64,000 bases of DNA from positions 9,293,001-9,357,000 of the forward strand of contig OX422220.1 in NCBI GenBank assembly GCA_949130495.1, read 5' to 3'. The notes beneath the pieces were generated by a model. That model ran no database searches. It saw only the letters and a program-made list of their open reading frames with translations, and had not been told where the DNA came from. This stretch comes from Sambucus nigra (taxonomy: Eukaryota > Streptophyta > Magnoliopsida > Dipsacales > Adoxaceae). Every line of letters begins with the position of its first letter. The stretch's first letter is position 1. The translations under genes were made by a program, and so were the position numbers. Positions 50,330-63,375 of the stretch are shown here, one piece after another.

Positions 50330-53300
50330 TGAGAATAAGATGATAATTAGCATATTTCTAGACATAGGCTTAAAAACATATTATTAGAGGGTGAAAATAA
50401 AAAACATCACCCGAACGGCCCCGTGGGTGGCACCAACACCTCCCACAGGACCAATATAAGTCGTAGGAATTAACAACGCAGCCGCGAGACTCTCGGTTTA
50501 AGAATGTGATGGCAATTTACATATTTTTAGACTTAGGCATAACATGGCGTTAGTGGGGGAAATCCCAAAACAACACCGGAACGGCCCCGTGGGAGACACC
50601 AACATTTCCCACGGGACCGATTTAACTCGTTGGAACTGACCACGCAGCCGCGGGACTCCCGATTTGAGAATACGGCAATAATTTGCATATTTCCAGACTT
50701 AGGCTTAAAAACATGGCTTTAGAGAGTGAAAACCCAAAACAGCCACCGAACGGCCCCGTGGGTGGCACCAACACCTCCTACGGGACCAATGTAACTCGTA
50801 GGAACTGACCATGCAACCGTGGGACTCCCCGTTTGAGAATACGATGATAATTTTGGCTATTTCAAGACTTAGGCTTAAAAACATGGCTTTAGAGGGTGAA
50901 AACCCAAAACAGCCCCCGAACGACCCCGTGGGAGGCACCAACACCACCCGCGGGACCAATGTAACTCGTACGAACTCACCACGCAGCCGCGGGTCTCTCG
51001 ATTTGATAATACGTCAATAATTTGAATATCTCAAGACTTAGGCTTAAAAACATGGCGTTAGAGGTTGAAAACCCAAAATAGCCCCCGAATGACCCTTGGG
51101 AGGCACCAACACCTCCCGCGGGACTAATGTAAGTTGTAGGAACTGGCCACGCCGCCGCGGGTCTCCCGATTTGAGAATACGGCGATAATTTGCATATTTC
51201 TAGACTTACGCTTAAAACAGTAGCGTTAGAGGATTAAAACCCAAAACAACCCCCGAACGGCTCCGTGGGTGGCACCAACACCTCCCACGACACCAATGTA
51301 ACTCGTAGGATTTGACCACACTACCGCGGGTCTCCCGGTTTGAGAATACGATGATAATTTACATATGTCTAGACTTAGGCTTAAAAATATGACGTTAGAG
51401 GGTGAAAACCCAAGGCTACCCTCGAAAGGCCCCGTGGGTGGCACCAATACCTCCCACGGGACCAATGTAACTCGTAGGAACTGATCACGCAGCCGCGGGA
51501 CTCCCGATATGAGAATACGATGGTAATTTGTATATTTCTAGACTTAGGCTTAAAAACATGGCGTTAGAGTGTGAAAACACAAAAGAGCCCTGAACGGCCC
51601 TATGACAGGCGCCAACACCTCCCACGGGACCAAAGTAACTCGTAGGAACTGACCACGCAGCCGTGGGTCTCCCTATTGGAGAATACATCGATAATTTTCA
51701 TATTTCTAGACTTAGGATTAAAAACATGGCTTTAGAGGGTGAAAACCCAAAATTGCCACCGAACGGCCCCGTGGGTTGCACCAACACCTCCCACGGGACC
51801 AATGTAACTCGTAGGAACTGACCACGCAGCCGCGGGGCTACCCGTTTGAGAATATGACGATAATTTTCATATTTGCAGACTTAGGCTTAAAAACATGGCG
51901 TTAGAGGGTAAAAACCCAAAACAGCCCTCGAACGGCCCCGTGGGAGGCACCAACACCTCCCACGGGACGAATGTAACTCGTAGAAACTTACCACGCATCC
52001 GCGGGTCTCCCGATTTGAGAATACATTGATAATTTGCATATTTCTAGACTTAGGCTTAAAAACATGGCGATAGAGGGTGAAAACCCAAAAGAGCTCCCGA
52101 ACGGCCCCTTGGGAGGCACCAACACCTCCCACGGGACCAATGTAGCTTGTAGGAACTGACCACGCCGCCGCGGGTCTCCTGATTTGAGAATAAGACGATA
52201 ATTTTCATATTTCTAGACATAGGCTTAAAAACATATTATTAGAGGGTGAAAATAAAAAACATCACCCGAACGGCCCCGTGGGTGGCACCAACACCTCCCA
52301 CAGGACAAATATAAGTTGTAGGAATAGACCACGCAGTCGTGAGACTCTCGGTTTAAGAATATGATGGCAATTTACATATTTTTAGACTTAGGCGTAACAT
52401 GGCGTTAGTGGGGGAAATCCCAAAACAACCCCCAAACGGCTCCGTGGGAGACACCAACATCTCCCACGGGACCGATTTAACTCGTTGGAACTGACCATGC
52501 AGCCGCGGGACTCCCGGTTTGAGAATACGACGATAATTTGCATATTTCTAGACTTAGGCTTAAAAACATGGCTTTAGAGGCTGAAAATCCAAAACAGCCA
52601 TCGAACGGCCCCGTGGGTGGCACCAACAACTCCCACGGGATAAATGTAACTCGTAGGAACTGACCACACAGCCGCGGGACTCCCAGTTTGAGAATACGAC
52701 GATAATTTGCATATTTCTCGACGTAGGCTTAAAAATATGTCGTAAGAGGGTGAAAACCCAAAATAGCCCCCGAACTGCCCCGTGGGTGGCACCAACACCT
52801 CCTACGGGACCAATGTAACTCGTAGGAACTGACCATGCAACCGTGGGACTCCCTGTTTGAGAATACGATGATAATTTGCATATTTTTAGACTTAGGCTTA
52901 AAAACATGGCGTTAGAGGTTGAAAACCAAAAACAACCCCCGAACGACCCCGTGGGAGGCACCAACACCTCCCACGGGACCAATGTAACTCGTAGGAACTC
53001 ACCACGTAGCCGCGGGTCTCTCGATTTGAGAATGCGTTGATAATTTGAATATCTCTAGACATGGGCTTAAAAACATGGCGTTAGAGGTTGAAAACCCAAA
53101 ATAGCCCCCGAACGGCCCCGTGGGAGGGACCAGCACCTCCCACGGGACCAATGTAACTCAGAGGAACTGTCCACACAGCAGCGGGTCTCCCAGTTTGAGA
53201 ATATGATGATAATTTGCATATTTTTAGACTTAGGCTTAAAACCATAGCGTTAGAGGGTGAAAACCCAAAACTCCACCCGAACGGCCCCGTGGGAGACACC

Positions 53301-54940
53301 AACACTTTCCACCGGACCAATGTAACTCGTAGGAACTGACCACACATTCGCAGGACTCCCGGTGTGACAATACGATGATAATTTGCATATTTCTAGACTT
53401 AGGTATAACATGGTGTTAGTGGGAGAAAACCCGAAACAGTGTCCGAACGGCCCCGTGGGAGGCACCAACACCTCCCACGAAAACAATGTAACTCGTAGGA
53501 TCTGACCACGCAGCTGTGGGACACCCGATTTGAGAATATAATGATAATTTGCATATTTCTAGACTTAGGCTTATAAACATAGTGTTAGAGGGTGAAAACC
53601 CGAAACTGCACTCGAACGGCCCCGTGGGAGGCACTAACACTTCCCATGGGACCAATGTAACTCGTAGGAACTCACCATGCATCCACGTGTCTCCCGATTT
53701 GAGAATACGTTGATAATTTGAATATCTCTATACTTAGGCTTAAAAACGTGGCGTTAGAGGTTCAAAACCCAAAATAACCCCCGAACAGCCCTGTGGGAGG
53801 CACCAACACCTCTCACGGGGCTAATGTAAGTTGTAGGAGCTGCCCACGCCGCCGTGGGTCTCCCAGTTAGAGAATACGGAGATAATTTGCATATTTCTAG
53901 ACTTGGGCTTAAAACAGTAGTGTTAGAGGGTGAAAACCCAAAACAACCCCCGAACGGCCCCATGGGTGCGACCCACACCTCCCACGACACCAATGTAACT
54001 CGTAGGAACTAACCACGCTGTCGCGGGTCTCTCGGTTTGAGAATACGATGATAATTTACATATGTCTAGACTTAGGCTTAAAAACATGACGTTAGAGGGT
54101 GAAAACCCAAGACTGCCCTCGAAAGGCCCCGTGGGTGGCACCAATACCTCCCACGCGACCAATGTAACTCGTATGAACTGATCACGCAGCCGCGGGACTC
54201 CCGGTATGAGAATACGATGATAATTTGTATATTTCTAGACTTAGGATTAAAAACATGGCGTTAGAGGGTGAAAACATAAAACAACCCCGAACAGCCCTGT
54301 GGGAGGCACCAACACCTCCCACGGGACCATAGTAACTCGTAGGAACTGACCACGCATTCGTGGGTCTCCCGATTGGAGAATACATCTATAATTTGCATAT
54401 TTCTAGACTTAGGCTTAAAAACATGGCTTTAGAGGGTGAAAACCCAAAACTGCCGCCGAACGGCCCCGTGGGTGGCACCAACACCTCCCACTGGACCAAT
54501 GTAACTCGTAGGAACTGACCACGCAGCCGCGGGGCTCCCCATTTGAGAATACGACGATAATTTGCATATTTGTAGACTTAGGCTTAAAAATATGGCGTTA
54601 GAGGGTAAAAACCCAAAACTGCCCTCGAACGGCCCCGTGGGAGGCAACAACACCTCCCACGGGACCAATATAACTCGTAGGAACTCACCACGCATCAGCG
54701 GGTCTCCCGGTTTGAGAATACATTGATAATTTGCATATTTCTAGACTTAGGCTTAAAAACATGGAGTTAGAGGGTGAAAACCGAAAAGAGCTCCCGAACG
54801 GCCCCTTGGGAGGCACCAACACCTCCCACGGGACCAATGTAACTTGTAGGAACTGACCACGCAGCCGCGGGTCTCCCGATTTGAGAATAAGATGATAATT
54901 TGCATATTTATAGACATAGGCTTAAAAACATATTATTGGA
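50330..54940 (+). repeat. Overlapping duplications of 11-16 monomers
   Basis: About 51130-52230 recurs at 53830-54930 with offsets of 2,697-2,702 bp (51226/53923, 51485/54182, 52228/54930). The 50376-51050 stretch resembles 52228-53080 at about 1.85-2.03 kb. A third partial copy of the 54 kb block lies near 55980-56610 (54182/56202, offset 2,020). The changing offsets mean that blocks of a few monomers were gained or lost between copies. Confidence 0.7.
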
Positions 54941-56844
54941 GGGTGAAAATAAAAAACATCACCCGAACGGCCCCGTGGGTGGCACCCACACCTCCCACAG
55001 GACCAATATAAGTCGTAGGAACTGACCACGCAGCCGCGAGACTCTCGATTTAAGAATATGATGGCAATTTACATATTTTTAGACTTAGGCGTAACATGGC
55101 GTTAGAGGGAAATCCCAAAACAACCCCCGAACGGCTCCGTACGAGACACCAACATCTCCCACGGGACCGATTTTACTCGTTGGAACTGATCACGCAGCCG
55201 TGGGACTCCCGGTTTGAGAATACGACGATAATTTGCATATTTCTAGACTTAGGCTTAAAACATGGCTTTAGATGGTGAAAACTCAAAACAGCCCCCGAAC
55301 GACCCCGTGGGAGGCACCAACACCTCCCACGGGACCAATGGAACTCGTAGGAACTCACCACGCAGCTGCGGGTCTCCCAATTTGAGAATACGACGATAAT
55401 TTGCATATTTTTAGACTTAGCTTTAAAAACATGGCGTTAGAGGTTGAAAACCCAAAATAGCCCCCGAACGACCCCGTGGGTGGCACCAACACCTCCTACG
55501 GGACCAATGTAACTTGTTGGAAGTAACCTTGCAACCGTGGGACTCCGGTTTGAGAATACGACGATAATTTGCATATTTCTAGACTTGGGCTTAAAAACAT
55601 GGCTTTAGAGGGTGACAACCGAAAACAGCCCCCGAACGACCCCGTGGGAGGCACCAACACCTCCCACGGGACCAATGTAACTCGTAGGAACTCACCACGC
55701 AGCCGCGGGTCTCCTGATTTGAGAATACGATGATAATTTGCATATTTGTAGACTTAGGCTTAAAAACATGGCGTTAGAGGTTGAAAACCCAAAATAGCCC
55801 CCGAACGACCCCATGGGTGGCGTGAATACCTCCTACGGGACCAATCTAACTCGTAGGAACTGACCATGCAACCGGGGGACTCCCCATTTGAGAATACGAT
55901 GATAATTTGCGTATTTCTAGACTTAAGCTTAAAAACATGGCTTTAGAGGGTGAAAACCCAAAATAGCCCCCGAACGGCCCTGTGGGTGGCACCAACACCT
56001 CCCACGACACCAATGTAACTCGTAGGAACTGACCACGCTGCGGCGGGTCTCCCGGTTTGAGAATATGATGATGATTTATATATCTCTAGACTTAGGCTTA
56101 AAAACATGACGTTAGAGGGTAAAAACCCGAGACTGCGCTCGAAAGGCCCCGTGGGTGGCACCAATACCACCCACGGGACCAATGTAACTTGTAGGAATTG
56201 ATCACGCAATCGCAGGACTCCCGGTATGAGAATACGAAGATAATTTGTATATTTCAAGAATTAGTCTTAAAAACATGGCGTTAGAGGGTGAAAACACAAA
56301 ACAACCCCGAACGGCCCTGTGGGAGGCACCAACACCTCCCACGGGACCAAAGTAACTCGTAGGGACTGACCACGCAGCCGTGGGTCTCCCAATTGGAGAA
56401 TACATCGATGATTTTCATTTTTCTAGACTTAGGCTTAAAAACATGGCTTTAGAGGGTGAAAACCCAAAAGAGCTACCGAACGGCGCCTTGTGAGGCACCA
56501 ACACCTCCCACGGGACCAATGTAACTTGTCGGAACTGACCACGCAGCCGCGGGTCTCTCCGTTTGAGAATAAGATTATAATTTGCATATTTCTAGACATA
56601 GTCTTAAAAACATATTATTAGAGGGTGAAAATAAAAAACATCACCCGAACGGAATTGTGGGTGGCACCAACACCTCCCACGGGACCAATGTAACTCATAG
56701 GAAATTACCACATAGCCGCGGTACTCCCGGTTTGAGAATACAATGATAATTTGCATATCTCTAGACTTAGGCTTAAAAACATAGCGTTAAAGGGTGAAAA
56801 CCCAAAACTGCACCCGAAAGGCCCCTTGGGAGGCACCAACATCT

Positions 56845-56885
56845 CCCTCGGGACTAATGTTAATTTCTAGACCTAGGCTTAAAAA
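56845..56885 (+). repeat. Truncated monomer junction
   Basis: GGGACTAATGT joins TAATTTCTAGACCTAGG. The part from AACTCGTAGG through GATAATTTGC is missing, and a C-type monomer follows. An unusual GGAATTGTGGG replaces GGCCCCGTGGG slightly upstream near 56652. Confidence 0.8.
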
Positions 56886-59800
56886 CATATTATTAGAGGG
56901 TGAAAATCAAAAACATCACCCGAACGGCCCCGTGGGTGGCACCAACACCTCCCACATGACCAATATAAGTCGTAGGAACTGAACACGCAGTCCCGAGACT
57001 CTCGATTTAAGAATATGATGGCAATTTACATATTTTTAGACTTAGGCGTAACATGGCGTTAGTGGGGGAAATCCCAAAACAACCCCTGAACGGCTCCGTG
57101 GGAGACACCAACTTCTCCCACTGGACTGATTTAACTCGTTGGAACTGACCACACAGCTGCGGGACTCCCGATTTGAGAATACGATGATAATTTGCATATT
57201 TCTAGACTTAGGCTTAAAAACATGACTTTAGAGGGTGAAAACCCAAAACAGCCACCGAACAGCCCCGTGGGTGGCACCAACAACTCCCATGGGATAAATG
57301 TAAGTCGTAGGAACGGACCACGCAGCCGCGGGACTCCCAGTTTGAGAATACGACGGTAATTTGCATATTTCTAGGCGTAGGCTTAAAAATATGTCGTTAG
57401 AGGGTGAGAACCCAAAACAACCCGGGGACTGCCCCGTGGGTGGCACCAACACCTCCTACGGGACCAATGTAACTCGTAGGAACTGACCATGCAACCGTGG
57501 GACTCCCCGTTTGAGAATACGACGATAATTTGCATATTTCTAGACTTAGCTTAAAAACATGGCTTTAGAGGGTGAAAACCCAAAACAGCCCCCGAACGAC
57601 CCCGTAGGAGGCACCAACACCTCCCACGGGACCAATGTAACTCGTAGGAACTCACCACGCAGCCGTGGGTCTCCCGGTTGGAGAATACATTGATAATTTA
57701 CTTATTTTTAGGCTTAGATTTAAAAACCATAGGGTTAGAGGGTGAAAACTCAAAACAGCCCCCGAACGACCCCGTGGGAGGCACCAACATTTCCCACGGG
57801 ACCAATGAAACTCGTACGAACTCACCACGCAGCCACGGGTCTTCCAGTTTGAGAATACATTGATAATTTGCATATTTCTAGACTTAGGCTTAAAAACATG
57901 GCGTTAGAGGGTGAAAACCCAAAATAGCCCCCGAACGGCCCCGTGGGAGGCACCAACACCTCCCACAGGACCAATGTAACTCGTAGGAACTGACCACGCC
58001 GCCACGGGTCTCACGGTTTGAGAATATGATGATAATTTGCATATTTCTAGACTTAGGCTTAAAAAAATAGCGTTAGAGGGTGAAAACCCAAAACAACCCC
58101 CGAACGGCCCCGTGGGAGGCACCAACACCTTCCACATGACCAATGTCACTCGTAGGAACTCACCACGCAGCCGTGGGTCTCCCGGTTTGAGAATACATCG
58201 ATAATTTGCATATTTCTAGACTTAGGTTTAAAAACATGGCGTTATAGGGTAAAAACCCAAAATAGCCCTCGAACGGCCCCGTGGGACGAACCAACACCTC
58301 CCACGGGACCGATGTAACTCGTAGGAACTCACCACGCATCCGCGGGTCTCCCGATTTGAGAATACATTGATAATTTGCATATTTCTAGACTTAGGCTTAA
58401 AAACATGGCGTTAGAGGGTGAAAACCCAAAAGAGCTCCCGAACGGCCCTTTGGGAGACACCAACACCTCCCACGGGACCAATGTAACTTGTAGGAACTGA
58501 CCACGCAGCCGCGGGTCTCTCGGTTTGAGAATAAGACGATAAGTTGCATATTTCTAGAATTAGGCTTAAAAACATATTATTAGAGGGCAAAAATAAAAAA
58601 CATCACCCGAACGGCCCCGTGGGTGGCACCAACACCTCCCACTGGACCAATATAAGTCGTAGGAACTAACCATGTAATCGCGAGACTCTCGGTTTAAGAA
58701 TACGATGGCAATCTACATATTTTTTGACTTAGGCGGAACATGGCATTAGTGGGGGAAATCCCAAAACAACCCCCGAACGGCTCCGTGGGAGACACCAACA
58801 TCTCCCACGGGACCGATTTTACTCGTTGGAACTGACAACGCCGCCGTGGGACTTCCAGTTTGAGAATATGATGATAATTTGCATATTTCTAGACTTACGC
58901 TTAAAAACATGGCTTTAGAGGATGAAAACCCAAAACAGCCACCGAACGGCCCCGTGGGTGGCACCAACACCTCCCACGGGATAAATGTAACTCGTAGGAA
59001 CTGACCACGCAGCCGCAGGACTCCCAGTTTGAGAATGCGATGGTAATTTACATATTTCTAGACGTAGGCTTAGAAATATGTCGTTAGAGGGTGAAAACCC
59101 AAAACAGCCCCCGAACGGCCCCGTGGGTGGCCCCAACACCTCCCACGGGACCAATGTAACTCGTAGGAACTGACCATGCAACCGTGGGACTCCCCGTTTG
59201 AGAATACGACAATAATCTGCATATTTCTAGACTTAGGCTTAAAAACATGGTTTTAGATGGTGAAAACCCTAAATAGCTCCCGAACGACCCCGTGGGAGGC
59301 ACCAACACCTCCCACAGGACCAATGTAACTCGTAGGAACTCACCACGCAGCCGCGGGTCTCCCGGTTTGAGAATACATTGATAATTTGCATATTTTTAGA
59401 CTTAGGCTTAAAACCATATTGTTGGAGGGTGAAAACTCAAAACAGCCCCCGAACGGCCCCGTGGGAGGCACCAACATTTCCCACGGGACCAATGTAACTC
59501 GTATGAACTCACCACGCAGCCACGGGTCTCCCAGTTTGAGAATACATCGATAATTTGCATATTTCTAGACTTAGACTTAAAAATATGGCGTTAGAGGGCG
59601 AAAACCCAAAATAGCCCCCGAACGACCCCGTGGGAGGCACCAACACCTCTCACAGGACCAATGTAACTCATAGGAACTGACAACGCCGTCGCGGGTCTCC
59701 CGATTTGAGAATATGGTGATAATTTGCATATTTCTAGACTTAGGCTTAAAAACATAGTGTTAAAGGGTGAAAACCCAAAACAACTCCCGAACGGCCCCGT

Positions 59801-62430
59801 GGGAGGCACCAATACCTTCCACATGACCAATGTAACGCATAGGAACTCACCACGCATCCGTGGGACTCCCAAATTGAGAATACATCGATAATTAGCATAT
59901 TTCTAGAATTAAGATTAAAAACATTGCGTTAGAGGGTGAAAACCCAAAACAGCCCCCGAACGGCCCCGTGGGAGGCACCAACACCTCCCACGGGACTAAT
60001 GTAACTTGTAGGAACTGACCATGCTGCCGCGGGTCTCTCGGTTTGAGAATACGATGATAATTTACATATGTCTAGACTTAGGCTTAAAAACATGACGTTA
60101 GAGGGTGAAAACCCAAGACTGCCCTCGAAAGGCCCCGTGGGTGGCACCAATACCTCTCACTGGACCAATGTAACTCGTAGGAACTGGTCACGCAGCCGCG
60201 GGACTTCCGATATGAGAATATAATGATAATTTGTATATTTATAGACTTAGGATTAAAAACATGGTGTTAGAGTGTGAAAATAGAAAACAACCCCGAACGG
60301 CCCTATGGGAGGCACCAACACCTCCCACGGGACCAAAGTAACTCGTAGGAACTGACCACCCAGCAGCGGGACTCCCGATTTGAGAATACGACGATAATTT
60401 GCAAATTTCTAGACTTAGGCTTAAAAACATGGCTTTAGGGGGTGAAAACTCAAAACAACCCCCGAACGACCCCGTGGGTGGCACCAACACCTCCCACGGG
60501 ACCAATGTAACTCATAGGAACTGACCACGCAGCCGGGGGACTCCCTGTTTAAGAACACGACAATAATTTGCATATTTCTAGACTTAGGCTTAAAAACTTG
60601 GCGTTAGAGGGTGAAAACCCAAAACAGCCCCCAAATGGCCCCGTGGGTGGCACCAACACCTCCGACGGGACCAATGTAACTCAGTGAAACTGACCACGTA
60701 GCCGCGGGACTCCCGGTTTGCGAATACGACGATAATTTGCATATATGTAGACTTAGACTTAAAAAAATGGAGTTAGAGGGTGAAAACCAAAAACAACCCC
60801 CGAATGGCCCCGTGGGAGGGACCAGCACCTCCCACGGGACCAATGTAACTCATAGGAACGGACCACGCTGCCGCGGGTCTCCCAGTTTGAGAATACGATG
60901 ATAATTTACATATTTATAGACTTAGGCTTAAAACCATAGCGTTAGAGGTTGAAAACCCAAAATAGCCCCTGAACGGCTCCGTGGGTGGCACCAACACCTC
61001 CCACGGCACCAATGTAACTCGTAGGAACTTACCACAAAGCCGCAGGACTTCCGGTGTGACAATACGACGATAATTTGCATATTTCTAGACTTAGGTATAA
61101 CATGGCGTTAGTGGGAGAAAACCCGAAACTATCTCCGAACGACCCCGTGGGAGGCACCAACACCTGCCACGGGAACAATGTAACTCGTAGGAACTGACCA
61201 CGCAGCTGCAGGACTCCCGATTTGAGAATACGATGATAATTTGCATATTTCTAGACTTAGGCTTAAAAACATAGCGTTTGAGGGTGAAAACCCAAAACTG
61301 CACCCGAACGGCCCCGTGGGAGGCACCAACACTTTCCACGGGACCAATGTAACTCGTAGGAACTCACCATGCAACCACGGGTCTCCCGATTTGAGAATAC
61401 GTCGATAATTTGAATATATCTAGACTTAGGCTTAAAAACATGGCGCTAGAGGGTGAAAACCCAAAATAACTCCCGAACGGCCCCGTGGGAAGCACCAACA
61501 ACGCCCACGGGACTAATGTAAGTTGTAGGAACTGACCACGCCACCGCGGGTCTCCCGTTTTGAGAATACGATGATAATTTGTATATTTCTAGACTTAGGC
61601 TTAAAACCGTAGGGTTAGAGGATGAAAACTCAAAACAACCCTCGAACGATCCTATGTGTGGCACTAACACCTCCCACGGCACCAATGTAACTCGTAGGAA
61701 CAGACCACGCAGCCACGGGTCTCCCGATTTGAGAATATGATGATAACTTACATATTTCTAGACTTAGGCTTAAAAATATGGCGTTAGAGAGTGAAAACCC
61801 AAGACTACCCTGGAAAGGCCCCGTGGGTGGCACCAATACCTCCCAAGGGACCAATGTAACTCTTAGGAACTGACCACGCAACCGCGGGACTCGTGGTTTG
61901 CGAAAATGACGATAATTTGTATATTTCTAGACTTAGGCTTAAAAACATGGCGTTAAAGGGTGAAAACCCAAAACAGCCCCGAACGGCCCTGTGAGAGGCA
62001 CCAACACCTTCCACGGGACCAAAGTAACACGTAGGAACTGACCACCCAGTCGTGGGTCTCCCGGTTTGAGAATACATCGATAATTTGCATATTTCTACAC
62101 TTACGCTTAAAAACATGGCGTTAGAGGGTGAAAACCCAAAAATACCCCCGAACGGCCCCGTGGGTGTCACCAACACCTCCCACGGGACCAATGTAACTCG
62201 TAGGAACTGACCACGCATCCGCGGGACTCCCCGTTTGAGAATACGACAATGATTTTCATAATTATAGACTTAGGCTTAAAAACATGGCATTAGAGGGAAA
62301 AGACCCAAAACAGCCCCCGAACGGCCCAGTGGGAGGCACCAACACCTACCACGGGACCAATGTAACTCGTAGGAACTCACCACGCAGCCGCGGGTCTCCA
62401 GGTTTGAGAATACGATGATAATTTGCATAT

Positions 62431-63375
62431 TTCTAGACTTAGGCTTAAAACTATAGCTTTAGAGGGTTAAAACCCAAAATTGCCCCCGAATGGTCCCGTG
62501 GGTGGCACCCACACCTCCCACGGCACCAATGTAACCTGTCGGGACTGACCACGCACCCGCAAGACCCCCGGTTTGAGAATACAACGGTAATTTGTATATT
62601 TCTAAACTTAGGCATAACATGGCATCTGTGGGAGAAAATCTGAAACAGCCCCCGAACGGCCCCGTGGGAGGCACCAACTCCTCCCACGGGACCAATGTAA
62701 CTCGTAGGAACTGACCACGCAGTCGCGTGACTCCCGGTTTGAGAATACAACGATAACTTTCATATTTCTAGACTTGGGCTAAAAAACATGGCGATAGAGG
62801 GTGAAAACCCAAAACAGCCCCCGAACGGCCTCGTGGGAGGCACCAACACCTCCCACGGGACCAATGTAACTTGTAGGAACTGACCACGCCGCCGCGGTTC
62901 TCCCGGTTTGAGAATAGGATGATAATTTGCATATTTCTAGACTTAGGCTTAAAACTATAGCTTTAGAGGGTCAAAACCCAAAATTGCCCCCGAATGGCCC
63001 CCTGGTTGGCACCCACACCTCCCACGGCACCAATGTAACCTGTCGGGACTGACCACGCACCCGCAAGACCCCCGGTTTGAGAATACAATGGTAATTTGTA
63101 TATTTCTAAACTTAGGCATAACATGGCATTTGTGGGAGAAAATCTGAAACAGCCCCCGAACGGCCCCGTGGGAGGCACCAACTCCTCCCAAGGGACCAAT
63201 GTAACTCGTAGGAACTGACCACGCAGTCGCGTGACTCCCGGTTTGAGAATACAACGATAACTTTCATATTTCTAGACTTGGGCTCAAAAACATGGCGATA
63301 GAGGGTGAAAACCCAAAACAGCCCCCGAATGGCCTCGTGGGAGGCACCAACACCTCCCACGGGACCAATGTAACT
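62431..63375 (+). repeat. Three-monomer tandem duplication (offset 504 bp), probably recent
   Basis: Copies lie at about 62431-62870 and 62935-63375, with CTATAGCTTTAGAGGGT at 62451 and 62955. They share many rare variants: AATTGCCCCCGAATGG, GGCACCCACACCTCCC, AATGTAACCTGTCGGGACTG, CACGCACCCGCAAGACCCCC and GGCATAACATGGCAT. Differences are few. A more diverged relative of the first part is at about 21300-21640. Confidence 0.88.

Larger units (their letters stand above)
24840..59100 (+). repeat. Array domain with recurring C-B monomer pairs
   Basis: Subtype C is marked by ACATATTATTAGAGGGTGAA or CATATTTTTAGAGG, then AATCCAAAACATCACCCGAA. It is followed one monomer later by subtype B, marked by TTAGG(C/T)(A/G)TAACATGG and GTTAGTGGG. 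C-type starts were noted near 24858, 27507, 28186, 29362, 30207, 31887, 33403, 37100, 39286, 40296, 41137, 42619, 46026, 48356, 50376, 52228, 54930, 56886 and 58571. Each has B about 152-167 bp downstream. A further pair lies at 22160/22324, left of this domain. Spacings between pairs range from 4 to about 22 monomers, so the pair moves as a unit inside duplications of many lengths. Confidence 0.85.

Noticed and set aside
50625..50665. CENP-B-box-like CTCGTTGGAAC in some monomers
   Set aside because: Only the first half resembles the box, the essential TTCG is CTCG, and the CGGG half is not at the required distance. Most monomers have CTCGTAGG.
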